DNA of 64,000 bases, taken from NCBI GenBank assembly GCA_023475265.1, contig JAMCWE010000051.1, forward strand, positions 1 to 64,000. The letters run 5' to 3'. The number at the start of each line of letters is the position of its first letter. Position 1 is the stretch's first letter. Shown here piece after piece: positions 36,256 through 44,000 of this stretch. The position numbers and the translations under genes were made by a program. Under the pieces are notes generated by a model, which saw only the letters and a program-made list of their open reading frames with translations, was not told the origin of the DNA and ran no database searches. The DNA comes from Bacteroidota bacterium. Lineage in GTDB: Bacteria > Bacteroidota > Ignavibacteria > Ignavibacteriales > Ignavibacteriaceae.

Positions 36256-36687
36256 ATGAAAAAAAATAAATTTTATATTTTGTTTTTAATGTTATTTACT
36301 CTCTTTTCAAGCGATGTCTTATTCGCCCAGCAGCTAGTATATACACCCATCAATCCATCTTTCGGAGGCAGTTCATTTAATGGCTCATGGATGCTTGCAT
36401 TAGCTCAAGCTGAAAATAGATTTACAGCTAATCCTTATAATAACTATTACAATATGTATAATTCAAATTCCCTAGATCAATTTTCTCAAAATTTAAATAA
36501 TCAAATTTTGAGTCAGTTATCTAATAAGATTATAAAATCTGTTTTTGGTGAAGATAATCTTACGAAAGGTCATTATGAAGTCGGAAATTATATAGTGGAC
36601 ATAAATCCTTCAAGCGATGGTGTTCATATAAATATTCTAGATAATTCAACTGGAGATCAAACAAATATTATTGTGCCATTTTATTGA
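36256..36687 (+). CDS. csgF: Curli assembly factor CsgF
   Basis: CsgF is a surface-exposed factor that couples CsgG to nucleation of curli fibres. After a signal peptide (FLMLFTLFSSDVLFA) the mature N-terminus reads QQLVYTPINPSFGG. The TPINPSFGG segment is the conserved CsgF element that inserts into the CsgG pore. The remainder, including SQLSNKIIKSVFGE and a C-terminal strand region, is typical in length at 143 residues. GAGG precedes the ATG. It sits between csgE and csgG in one operon. Confidence 0.9.
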   Translation: MKKNKFYILFLMLFTLFSSDVLFAQQLVYTPINPSFGGSSFNGSWMLALAQAENRFTANPYNNYYNMYNSNSLDQFSQNLNNQILSQLSNKIIKSVFGEDNLTKGHYEVGNYIVDINPSSDGVHINILDNSTGDQTNIIVPFY

Positions 36688-36704
36688 AATACAATTAAAA
36701 AATT

Positions 36705-38093
36705 ATGCAAACAAAAGAAATATTAATATTAGTTGTCGCTTCTGTAGTATCTTGTTTCGGCTTGATGAGCTGTGCTTCACTTGAACCATTTAGTGTTTCT
36801 AAAGCTAAAATTGGTTCAAAGACAGCAACAAATTTTGAACTAACTTCTCTACCAATTCCGAAAGAAAAAATAGTTGCTGCAGTTTATAAATTTAGAGATC
36901 AAACAGGTCAATATAAATCCTCATCAACAGCGAGCAGTTTTTCAACCGCTGTTACTCAAGGCGCCACATCAATTCTAATAAAAGCTTTGGAGGATTCCAA
37001 ATGGTTTGTTCCAATTGAAAGGGAAGGATTATCAGATCTTTTAAACGAACGTAAAATTGTTAGATCTAGCAGGGATAATTATTTAAATGAAGATGGTAAA
37101 AAATTACCTGATTTACCTCCATTATTATATGCGGGAATAATATTGGAAGGTGGAATTATTTCTTATGATACCGATGTTTTAACTGGTGGTGAAGGAATAG
37201 AATATTTTGGTATAAGTTTATCGGGCCAATATCGTCAAGATAGAATAACTATTTATCTAAGGGCAATATCCACTCAAAACGGACGAATCTTGAAAACTGT
37301 TTATACAACTAAAACCATCTTATCACAATTAGTAGATGTTGGTTTATATAAATATGTAGAATACAGTAGAATATTGCAGGCGGAAGCAGGCTTTTCTTAT
37401 AACGAACCAACAGATATATGCGTTACTCAAGCTGTTGAAAAAGCAGTTCAAAGTTTAATTGTCGAAGGAATTATGGATGGACTTTGGCAATTGAAAGATT
37501 CTACGGACATATCATCTTCTTCAATAAAAAATTATCTGGAAGAAAAAAATGAGATCGAGGAAAAAGATTATGCTGGAAGAGAGTATTTAAAAAAACGAGG
37601 TTCTTTTGGAATTGGTTTGAATCTAGGCGGTCAAATTTATTCTGGCGATTATTCACACAGAGAATTTAATGGATTAGGAGAAGTGGATTTGAAAATTAAT
37701 ACATGGCAGGATTTATTTCTTAATATAAGTTATAGTCGCGGAATATTGTCCGCAAAGAATTCTTTTAGCTCTGTATTTCATTCTCTAGAGATTAGTGGCA
37801 GCTACTATCTTTTACCAGGTTTTGATTTATCACCATTTCTAATATTTGGTGGAGGATTGTTAATTAGAGAAGATTCAAAAAAATCCAAAACCTACCCAAT
37901 CACATTGAGTTATTCTAATTTTCCTTCATTTGTTTGGGGTGCAGGAATCGAATATTTATTTTCTGATAATATTGGTTTGGGTTTGGAATTAACAAACCAT
38001 TATATATTAAGTGACCAAGTAGATGGTTTAAGCAATGGTAAATTTTTTGATTACTTCTGGAAAGGCGGCTTCGGAATAAACATTTATTTCTAA
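36705..38093 (+). CDS. csgG: CsgG secretion channel fused to an outer-membrane barrel
   Basis: CsgG is the lipoprotein pore that exports curlin. The protein has a lipobox (GLMSC, cysteine 23) and the CsgG core: VAAVYKFRDQTGQYKSSS, FVPIEREGLSDLLNERKIVR, LLYAGIILEGGIISYD. Normal CsgG is about 277 residues. Here about 165 further residues (from KKRGSFGIGLNLGGQ) form alternating hydrophobic strands ending in the aromatic GGFGINIYF, as in 8-stranded outer-membrane beta-barrels. The fusion is probably functional rather than a frame error, since there is a single stop. The start ATG has no clear ribosome site, but only 17 bases separate it from csgF. Confidence 0.88.
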   Translation: MQTKEILILVVASVVSCFGLMSCASLEPFSVSKAKIGSKTATNFELTSLPIPKEKIVAAVYKFRDQTGQYKSSSTASSFSTAVTQGATSILIKALEDSKWFVPIEREGLSDLLNERKIVRSSRDNYLNEDGKKLPDLPPLLYAGIILEGGIISYDTDVLTGGEGIEYFGISLSGQYRQDRITIYLRAISTQNGRILKTVYTTKTILSQLVDVGLYKYVEYSRILQAEAGFSYNEPTDICVTQAVEKAVQSLIVEGIMDGLWQLKDSTDISSSSIKNYLEEKNEIEEKDYAGREYLKKRGSFGIGLNLGGQIYSGDYSHREFNGLGEVDLKINTWQDLFLNISYSRGILSAKNSFSSVFHSLEISGSYYLLPGFDLSPFLIFGGGLLIREDSKKSKTYPITLSYSNFPSFVWGAGIEYLFSDNIGLGLELTNHYILSDQVDGLSNGKFFDYFWKGGFGINIYF

Positions 38094-38175
38094 TTCGACA
38101 TAATATGAAAAAATTGAAAGGAGGATGATTATAAAAATATAATTGAATAGTTAATAATTTTATTACCATTAAACT

Positions 38176-38216
38176 CTTTGAAGGAAAGGAGGCATAAAAA
38201 AACATTCAAAGTTTTT
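38176..38216 (+). terminator. Possible intrinsic terminator after csgG
   Basis: CTTTGAA (38176-38182) and TTCAAAG (38205-38211) form a 7-bp stem followed by TTTTT. The loop of 22 bases contains GGAAAGGAGG, an unusually strong Shine-Dalgarno-like run. A/T-rich pairing makes this a modest terminator. Confidence 0.4.
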
Positions 38217-38249
38217 ATAATACAATTTCCGATAGATTGTATTGTAAAA

Positions 38250-38317
38250 AGGTAGCGAAAGAGCCCCACTATTCTACAGAAAAATAGAATAGTTTGACCG
38301 GAACCCTAACGCCACCT
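38250..38317 (+). ncRNA. Unrecognised structured RNA upstream of the curlin gene
   Basis: AGGUAGCG (38250-38257) pairs with CGCCACCU (38310-38317) except for one A-C mismatch and closes a domain. Inside it a perfect 9-bp hairpin, ACUAUUCUA/UAGAAUAGU, carries the loop CAGAAAAA. The joining strands GAAAGAGCCCC and UUGACCGGAACCCUAA are G/C-rich in an otherwise A/T-rich gap, which points to selection. The closed, multi-branched form with conserved-looking joints resembles a riboswitch aptamer, but it does not match any class I remember. It lies about 410 bases before the main curlin gene and after the csgG terminator, so it may be a leader element or a free RNA. Confidence 0.45.
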
Positions 38318-38625
38318 AAGATTTAAATGTTTAATTAAAATTAAATAAAATAATTTTAATTATAAACAATAAAAAATATCGAGAACAGTTTAAATAAATT
38401 CATATTGATTAATAATATGATTTATTGAAAACAAATTTATTGAGTTCGAATTATTGGTTAGTTCTTATTTAATAATTCTCAACTTTTTATTGATAAAGAA
38501 TTGAAAAAGTATTTGTTGATATTTTTTTTCAATTATTTAAAAAGTGATTGTATGAATATTGAATTAGTAATGTCGATTTTTCAAATATATCATTCTAGAA
38601 AAACATATTAAGTCAATAGGATAGT
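38318..38625. other. AT-rich gap before the curlin promoter
   Basis: Beyond the structured RNA this stretch is almost pure A/T and holds no open frame or hairpin of note. It may include upstream activator sites for the promoter at 38626, but I can point to none. The whole 38094-38727 gap has no protein gene. Confidence 0.35.
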
Positions 38626-38641
38626 TGGAAAATTACCAGCA
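38626..38641 (+). promoter_or_regulatory. Possible sigma-54 promoter of the curlin gene
   Basis: TGGAAAATTACCAGCA keeps the invariant GG and GC ten bases apart and the flanking T and A. It departs from the consensus at C4, C6 and the two T residues before GC. It lies 87 bases before the curlin ATG. It is weaker than the site at 34858 and is supported mainly by the neighbouring sigma-54 activator. Confidence 0.4.
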
Positions 38642-38727
38642 AAATTTTTGTTGGGGATATTAAATGTGTTCACAAGTAAATTTTTTGTAAAAATAATTTT
38701 TAACATTTAATAAAAAAGGAAATTAAA

Positions 38728-39684
38728 ATGAAAAAGTTAATTTTAAGTGCGTTTGTCGTTTTGTTGTTCGCCAGTGTTTCTTTTGCTCAAGTTAATACTG
38801 CGTTAACAACTCAAGTTGGTAGCTCTAATGCTGTCCTTGTTGATCAACTTGGTACAATGAACTTGGCTACCGTAGTTTCAACAGGAGATAATAATATAGA
38901 TAATGTCCAAATAATGCATGCTTTCACAGTTCCTAATACTAGTCCGCTATTAACTTATGCTGCTCCAATGGAAGCATTAGGAATAACACAGCACGGAAAT
39001 AATAATAGTGCAATGATAACCCAAACCTGGAACAATAATAATGCAGGTGTTGCTCAAATCGGAAATGGTGACTTAGCAACTATTTTCCAAGCAGATGCTT
39101 CTCATTCAGCTGTTTCTTTTCGAAACGCTTGGATCGATCAATTAGAGGGTAATAGTAACGTTGCATTCATTAGCCAATTAGGTGTTGATGATGAAAGCTT
39201 TATTAAACAGATGGGAAGTACTAATAGTGCACATGTTCAACAGTCAGATCTTGCTGTTTCGGATGTTGTTCAGGATGGAAATAGTAATACACTAACACAT
39301 TTTCAATCAGGCGGAGCTGCATTAGCACAGAATTATGCTTATGGTTACCAGATTGGTAATAATAACTTTGCTATCCAAAATCAAATTGGTAAAAATAACA
39401 ATTCATTAGTTACATCATTCGGTAATAATAACGGTGTTTCCGGTGACGAAATAAAAACCGATCAAACCGGTGACAATAATACAGCTTCAATTGAAGAAGG
39501 ATTGTTAGGATCAGTTAATTTTAGTTTAGCATCTGTGTTACAAACCGGCAATTTGAATTTAACCACAGTAAAACAAGAAGGTGGCGATTCAAACGAAGCC
39601 AGAGTTTCACAAACTACTAACAGCAATGCTGCTCATGTGTTACAAACAGGAGCTCTAAATTTTGCAACTGTTTCTCAACATTAA
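38728..39684 (+). CDS. Curlin-repeat amyloid subunit (CsgA-like)
   Basis: A 318-residue secreted protein with a clean signal peptide (LILSAFVVLLFASVSFAQ) is followed by about a dozen degenerate curlin repeats of the form xQxGxxNxAxVxQ. Examples are ITQHGNNNSAMITQ, VAQIGNGDLATIFQ, YQIGNNNFAIQNQIG and VLQTGALNFATVSQH at the very end. Such repeats stack as beta-solenoids and self-assemble into surface amyloid. It is twice the size of E. coli CsgA (five repeats). AAAAAAGGAAATTAAA precedes the ATG. It has its own promoter region and a strong terminator, as expected for a highly expressed fibre subunit. Confidence 0.9.
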   Translation: MKKLILSAFVVLLFASVSFAQVNTALTTQVGSSNAVLVDQLGTMNLATVVSTGDNNIDNVQIMHAFTVPNTSPLLTYAAPMEALGITQHGNNNSAMITQTWNNNNAGVAQIGNGDLATIFQADASHSAVSFRNAWIDQLEGNSNVAFISQLGVDDESFIKQMGSTNSAHVQQSDLAVSDVVQDGNSNTLTHFQSGGAALAQNYAYGYQIGNNNFAIQNQIGKNNNSLVTSFGNNNGVSGDEIKTDQTGDNNTASIEEGLLGSVNFSLASVLQTGNLNLTTVKQEGGDSNEARVSQTTNSNAAHVLQTGALNFATVSQH

Positions 39685-39691
39685 TTCTTAA

Positions 39692-39723
39692 TGAACCTCA
39701 CAGGAATTATCCTGTGAGGTTCA
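39692..39723 (+). terminator. Strong intrinsic terminator after the curlin gene
   Basis: A perfect 14-bp stem (39692-39705 with 39710-39723) with a four-base loop starts eight bases after the curlin stop codon and is followed by AAAATTATTTTAT. It separates the major curlin gene from the second curlin-like gene. Confidence 0.85.
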
Positions 39724-39796
39724 AAATTATTTTATAAAAATTTTAGTTCTGTTTAATTGTTTTTGTTTCGAGATTTAACAAAGTAAAAGATAAGTA

Positions 39797-40447
39797 ATGA
39801 AATCAAGAATATTCGAGATAGTAATTCTAACAGTAATTATTTTTTGCCGAAAAAACATAATGATAAATAGAATTGTTTACTTTCTAGTTCTAGTGCCTTT
39901 TATAATTTTTAGTGAAACTTTTGGACAAACTAGTATCCAGCCAAACCTATTCAATTATTCTGATAACAATTTTCCCAAAACTATTCTTGAAAACCGAAAT
40001 AATTTTGGAATTAGCAATACTTTATTAATTGAAAGTAATGAAGCGAATATAAGTCAACTAGGAAATAATAATGAGGCATATATAACTCAAGTTAAAGCAT
40101 TAGGTGGATTTGGGAACATTGGTGAAATTATTCAGTCCTTTGGAAACAATCAGGCAATTATAAGTCAGAATGGAAGTGGAAACAATAATCTAATTGAACA
40201 AGATGGGACCAATAATTCAGCATTAGTCAATGTAAATGGTGACTATAATAATTCTGTCTTCATGCAAAAAGGGTTGAACAATTTTATCTCACAAGATTTA
40301 GAGGTAAGCAATAAGAATTATTATTTCACGCAGCAAGGTGAGAATAATATGATAGTCCAAAAAGAGAACAACATTAATACAAAGCATTATATAATTTCTC
40401 AAAAAGGTAATGGGATGCATATGATAATAACCAATGCGCATTATTAA
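39797..40447 (+). CDS. Second curlin-repeat protein (CsgB-like)
   Basis: The protein has N/Q/G-rich repeats such as ISQLGNNNEAYITQV, ISQNGSGNNNLIEQDG and VFMQKGLNNFISQDL, in about six copies, with longer and less regular spacers than the protein at 38728. This suits a minor curlin or nucleator. The C-terminus (MHMIITNAHY) differs from the repeat pattern. The first ATG at 39797 gives two hydrophobic stretches. ATG at 39860 gives a conventional signal peptide (MINRIVYFLVLVPFIIFSE), so the true start is uncertain; neither has a good ribosome site. It lies downstream of the curlin terminator. Confidence 0.8.
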   Translation: MKSRIFEIVILTVIIFCRKNIMINRIVYFLVLVPFIIFSETFGQTSIQPNLFNYSDNNFPKTILENRNNFGISNTLLIESNEANISQLGNNNEAYITQVKALGGFGNIGEIIQSFGNNQAIISQNGSGNNNLIEQDGTNNSALVNVNGDYNNSVFMQKGLNNFISQDLEVSNKNYYFTQQGENNMIVQKENNINTKHYIISQKGNGMHMIITNAHY

Positions 40448-40547
40448 TAGCTAAAAATATTCACGAAAATTTCTGAACAGATAATTCAAATATTCTAATA
40501 GAATTTTAGATCAGTAAGTTTTATTAAAATAAATTTAGAGAATAGTC

Positions 40548-42035
40548 ATGAAAATAAAATATTTTTTCCTTTTGCTAATACTTTTCATAATTCCTTCATG
40601 TAGTGAAAACACAGTTGAACCTATACTTTACGGCAATTTATCGGGTGTTGTCTTAAGCCCAGACGGCAAAACAAAAATATCTGGTGCTAGCGTAACTACC
40701 AGTCCTCCATCCAATGCAATAATTACGAATGGTGATGGTGAATTTAAAATAGAAAATGTTCCTGTAGGTAATTATGTTGTTACTGCAAACAAATCCGGTT
40801 ATAGTAAAGGCTCAGTTTCAATTGCAATAAACAATAGTGAAACAACAGACGCTGTAATATTTTTAAATATTAATTCTGACTATACCTCTCCGGGAATGCC
40901 TGAGTATTATGCCCCGGCAGATCAAGCTGAAAATCAACCATTATCAATAACGCTATCCTGGTACAACCAATCTTCTTCAAAAAATAGTATAGATACAACA
41001 TGGTTTGATGTTTATTTAATGGAATCCGGAACAACATTGAGTAATAAAATAGCATCTAATATAGTTGATACAAATGTTAGTATAAAAAATCTTAATTATA
41101 ATACAACATATTATTGGCAGGTAATTGCGAAGGGGCGAGATACTGCAAAAGTATATGGTAAAATTTGGAGCTTCAAAACTAAATCAATACCGAATAATCC
41201 GATTGTCCTTTCTAAATTAGTAAATGGCAGCTATGAAATTTTTTCTTCCGATATAAATGGCGATAACCTAGTTCAACTAACAAGTACAGAAAATAGAAAT
41301 TGGTATCCAAGAATGAATTCCAGGTATAACAAAATTGCATTCACAACTGATATTGAAGTAGAGCCTCAAATATATACCATCAATAAAGATGGTTCAGGAC
41401 TATTTAAAGTTAGCACTATTTCTGTAGCCGGTTATAATAATTACGGTATGGGTATTTGCTGGTCACCGGACGGGGCATATATCATTTATCCACATTACGA
41501 TAAATTATATAGAATAAATATGGACGGCACAAATTTGACGCTAATTGCAAATGCACCTCCAAATAGAAATTTTAAAGATTGCGATTGGACCTCAGTAGGG
41601 AATAAAATCGTTGTTCAAACAATTGGAATAAACGTTTATGACTCGGAAATTTATTTGATGAATGCAGACGGAAGCGACTTTAATCTTTTAGTTGGAAACA
41701 TGAAGGGCAAATTAGATAATCCTTCTTTTTCAATTGATGGGAAAAAAGTTTTATATACATATGATATTACCGATTATCAAAATTCTCAAGGACGTTCACT
41801 AGAGTCGCACATATTTTCTATTTCTGTGGGTGGAAAAGATACTGTTGATTTATCATTCAATAAATATGCTGGAACAAACGATGCCAATCCGAGATATTCA
41901 TCAGACGGATCAAAAATTATATTTACAAACTGTCCAAATGATGGGTCAGCACTTCCGGACGTTTGGATAATGAATGCTGATGGAAGCCATAGATCGAAAA
42001 TAATTACAAATGGAACAATGCCGGATTGGCGTTAG
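40548..42035 (+). CDS. Lipoprotein with carboxypeptidase-like, fibronectin-like and PD40 propeller domains
   Basis: The signal ends in a lipobox (FIIPSC, cysteine 18), so the protein is anchored to a membrane. Residues of about 25-115 form a carboxypeptidase-regulatory-like domain (GNLSGVVLSPDGKTKISGAS). Residues 120-215 resemble a fibronectin-like domain (YYAPADQAENQPLSITLSW). Residues 220-495 are TolB/PD40 propeller repeats (CWSPDGAYIIYP, IYLMNADGSDF, VWIMNADGSHR). No catalytic motif is visible; it is likely a binding or scaffold protein. The position after the curlin genes suggests, but does not prove, a role in the cell surface matrix. GAGA lies before the ATG. Confidence 0.8.
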   Translation: MKIKYFFLLLILFIIPSCSENTVEPILYGNLSGVVLSPDGKTKISGASVTTSPPSNAIITNGDGEFKIENVPVGNYVVTANKSGYSKGSVSIAINNSETTDAVIFLNINSDYTSPGMPEYYAPADQAENQPLSITLSWYNQSSSKNSIDTTWFDVYLMESGTTLSNKIASNIVDTNVSIKNLNYNTTYYWQVIAKGRDTAKVYGKIWSFKTKSIPNNPIVLSKLVNGSYEIFSSDINGDNLVQLTSTENRNWYPRMNSRYNKIAFTTDIEVEPQIYTINKDGSGLFKVSTISVAGYNNYGMGICWSPDGAYIIYPHYDKLYRINMDGTNLTLIANAPPNRNFKDCDWTSVGNKIVVQTIGINVYDSEIYLMNADGSDFNLLVGNMKGKLDNPSFSIDGKKVLYTYDITDYQNSQGRSLESHIFSISVGGKDTVDLSFNKYAGTNDANPRYSSDGSKIIFTNCPNDGSALPDVWIMNADGSHRSKIITNGTMPDWR

Positions 42036-42234
42036 TTTTTTTGTTATTAGAATAAAAAAAATTTAATTATACTTCATTAATATCGCAATTAGCATAAAGG
42101 TTGATTAGGGGAATGCCATTATACTTTTTCACTATCTCATTTTATTTAAATAAAACAAAAAAAGTTAAAAACGTATTTTTGCAAACGTTTGGGATGTAAG
42201 CGGTAAAAATATAACAATCATCACTACTGTCCGG
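42036..42234. other. Gap with a LacI-type palindrome
   Basis: No gene is visible. The only clear signal is CAAACGTTTG at 42182-42191, a perfect 10-bp palindrome of the kind bound by LacI-family regulators. It lies beside insertion-sequence remnants and far from an obvious target gene, so it may be accidental. Confidence 0.3.
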
Positions 42235-42467
42235 TTATAAGTTGAATAAAGATAATTGATTAGGACTATAGTTAATTTCATTTTTGTAATCCGAGTCAGA
42301 AAATATTGAAATAATGGGTTGTTTTTCAAATATGAATACACTTATTAATTGCAAAAAAGTGTAGAGTGAGTGCTCAATTTTTAATTTTTTCTTTATGACA
42401 GCAAGAAGGACATAAACAGAAATAGCAATGCAAACTTGAGTCGTAACAGCGTTGACTGAATTACCAT
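42235..42467 (-). pseudogene. C-terminal remnant of an IS4-type transposase
   Basis: The minus-strand frame encodes YRFYGNSVNAVTTQVCIAIS, then KKKLKIEHSLYTFLQLISVF, and ends in PNQLSLFNL. This is the typical end of IS4-family transposases of the FYGTSxNAVKTQ kind. The upstream part is gone: the frame stops matching at 42467, where another element's remnant begins. The CCGGACAGTAGTG sequence (minus strand) near 42223-42235 may be the old element end. It has no function left. Confidence 0.8.
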
Positions 42468-42468
42468 A

Positions 42469-42657
42469 GAACCGGTATTCGGACACTTAAAATCGGATAA
42501 TAGACTTGAGAGAAACCTACTGAAAAGTGAGGATGGCGATCATATCAATGCAGTGTTATAAGCATATGGATTCAACTTAAGAAAACTCTATGCAGTTTTC
42601 TTTTTGCCAATTTTGAAATGGCTGAAAAATCAGTTATCAAAAAATATTTTCTTATAA
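42469..42657 (+). pseudogene. C-terminal remnant of an IS5/IS1182-type transposase
   Basis: The plus strand reads EPVFGHLKSDNRLERNLLKS, then EDGDHINAVL, an in-frame TAA at 42559-42561, and AYGFNLRKLYAVF. This is the C-terminus of an IS5-group transposase (the E of the DDE triad is in the EPVFGHLKSD helix). An internal stop and loss of the N-terminus show that it is dead. It abuts the IS4-type remnant at 42467, so one element inserted into or replaced part of the other. A TTTTTCAGCGATGAG stretch near 42703-42717 may be the element end. Confidence 0.8.
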
Positions 42658-42877
42658 ATCCGAATTTAAATGATAGGTCATTTGTTCTTATCACAAATCA
42701 ATGACTTTTTCAGCGATGAGTAATAAAATAAATTTTATTGAATGTTTTTAATGCTATGCATTGCTAATCACTACCAGTTAGAATTCGACTGAATTATTGT
42801 AAGTGATTTTACAATCATCTAAAGATAATTTTTAAGCTAACTTTCTTTCACAACTCATTTTTGTTTCGAACAAGGGA

Positions 42878-43945
42878 TTAATTTTCTAATGTATAATTGC
42901 CATTAGCATCGGGTATTAGCAATTTGGGTTCTATTTTGATCTGAACAATTTTATTATTCGGATTATTCATTTTATCAATTAATATCTCGGCTGCTTTAAA
43001 TCCCACTTGATCATTAAATTGTTCAACGGTAGGACAAATTGGCGTTTCAAAACTATTGTTATATCCGAAGATGTGGCAGTTTGCAGGCATCTCAATTTTT
43101 TTTTCGTGAAGGCATTTCAATAATTCTGTAACCATAGCGTCATGATTCATACTTATACCAATATTGTTATAAGATTTGCTTAAATTCTCTATGTTATCTA
43201 CAAGATCATCCAGTTGCATTATGGTTCCTGAATCATTTCCATATAACATTTTGATAGCATTCTCAAAGCTGATTATTTTCTCCTCAGATGATGAAATATT
43301 CATAGAACTTTCGTATTCAGGTATAAAAAATATTTTATCGCATGACCTGCTATACTTTAAATAGGAACAAATTCTTAACATCGCATCTTTATTGTTAATT
43401 ACAACGTAATCAGTTTCTAATTCAGGAATATACCTATCTATTAAAACAAACGGAAAATTTCTTTCTTTGAGTTCTACTATATGTGAATAATCATTTCTAT
43501 AGTTGTCTTCAAGAAAAATAATCATTCCATCAATATGTCTTGAAATAAGTTTATCTATTGTTTCCTTTTCTTTTTCATGGCTCATATTTGAAATGGAAAT
43601 CAGTAAGCCAATTTTTGCTTTTTCGAGAGCTGCTCTTACCCCGGTCAACACGTCGATAAAAATTTTATGGCTACTAAAATGTCCAGGGATTATCAAAGCT
43701 ACTTGCTTACTACTGAATTGAGGCTCTATTCTGTTAACATATAATCCTTTGCCTTGTCGTTTAGTTATGATACCTTCATTTTCCATCTCGATAAGAGTTC
43801 TATGTACAGTAGCGTAACTAAAATCAAAGTTTTTTATAATTTCTCTGACTGTCGGTAATTTGTCGTTTGGTTTCAAGTTATTGTTCTTGATATAATCAAG
43901 CATCTCATCTCTTAGAATTTTATATTTTTTCCCATTCTTCTTCAT
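42878..43945 (-). CDS. GntR-type regulator with LacI-like sensor domain
   Basis: The 355-residue protein has an N-terminal GntR winged helix (residues 1-70; KLPTVREIIKNFDFSYATVH and GIITKRQGKGLYV) joined to a periplasmic-binding-protein-like effector domain (residues 75-350; VALIIPGHFSSHKIFID, RHIDGMIIFLE, FPFVLIDRYI). This is the AraR layout, seen in regulators of sugar-uptake genes in Bacteroidota and Firmicutes. GAGGAG precedes the ATG. It follows the symporter gene by 55 bases in the same direction and is probably co-transcribed. Its likely operator is the 40-bp palindrome at 46081. Confidence 0.9.
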   Translation of the reverse strand: MKKNGKKYKILRDEMLDYIKNNNLKPNDKLPTVREIIKNFDFSYATVHRTLIEMENEGIITKRQGKGLYVNRIEPQFSSKQVALIIPGHFSSHKIFIDVLTGVRAALEKAKIGLLISISNMSHEKEKETIDKLISRHIDGMIIFLEDNYRNDYSHIVELKERNFPFVLIDRYIPELETDYVVINNKDAMLRICSYLKYSRSCDKIFFIPEYESSMNISSSEEKIISFENAIKMLYGNDSGTIMQLDDLVDNIENLSKSYNNIGISMNHDAMVTELLKCLHEKKIEMPANCHIFGYNNSFETPICPTVEQFNDQVGFKAAEILIDKMNNPNNKIVQIKIEPKLLIPDANGNYTLEN

Positions 43946-44000
43946 TTTTATTTCTCCTCACTTGTATTATTTCTTTTGCATCAGTTTTATAATTTTTTTT

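Noticed and set aside
38119-38142. AGGAGG followed at once by ATG (5-codon frame after csgG)
   Set aside because: There is no spacer between the ribosome site and the ATG, so it cannot initiate there; no leader-peptide logic is visible.
38728-40447. CRISPR-like or tandem DNA repeat
   Set aside because: The periodicity is at protein level (curlin repeats) with diverged codons; no identical direct DNA repeats with spacers are present anywhere in the window.
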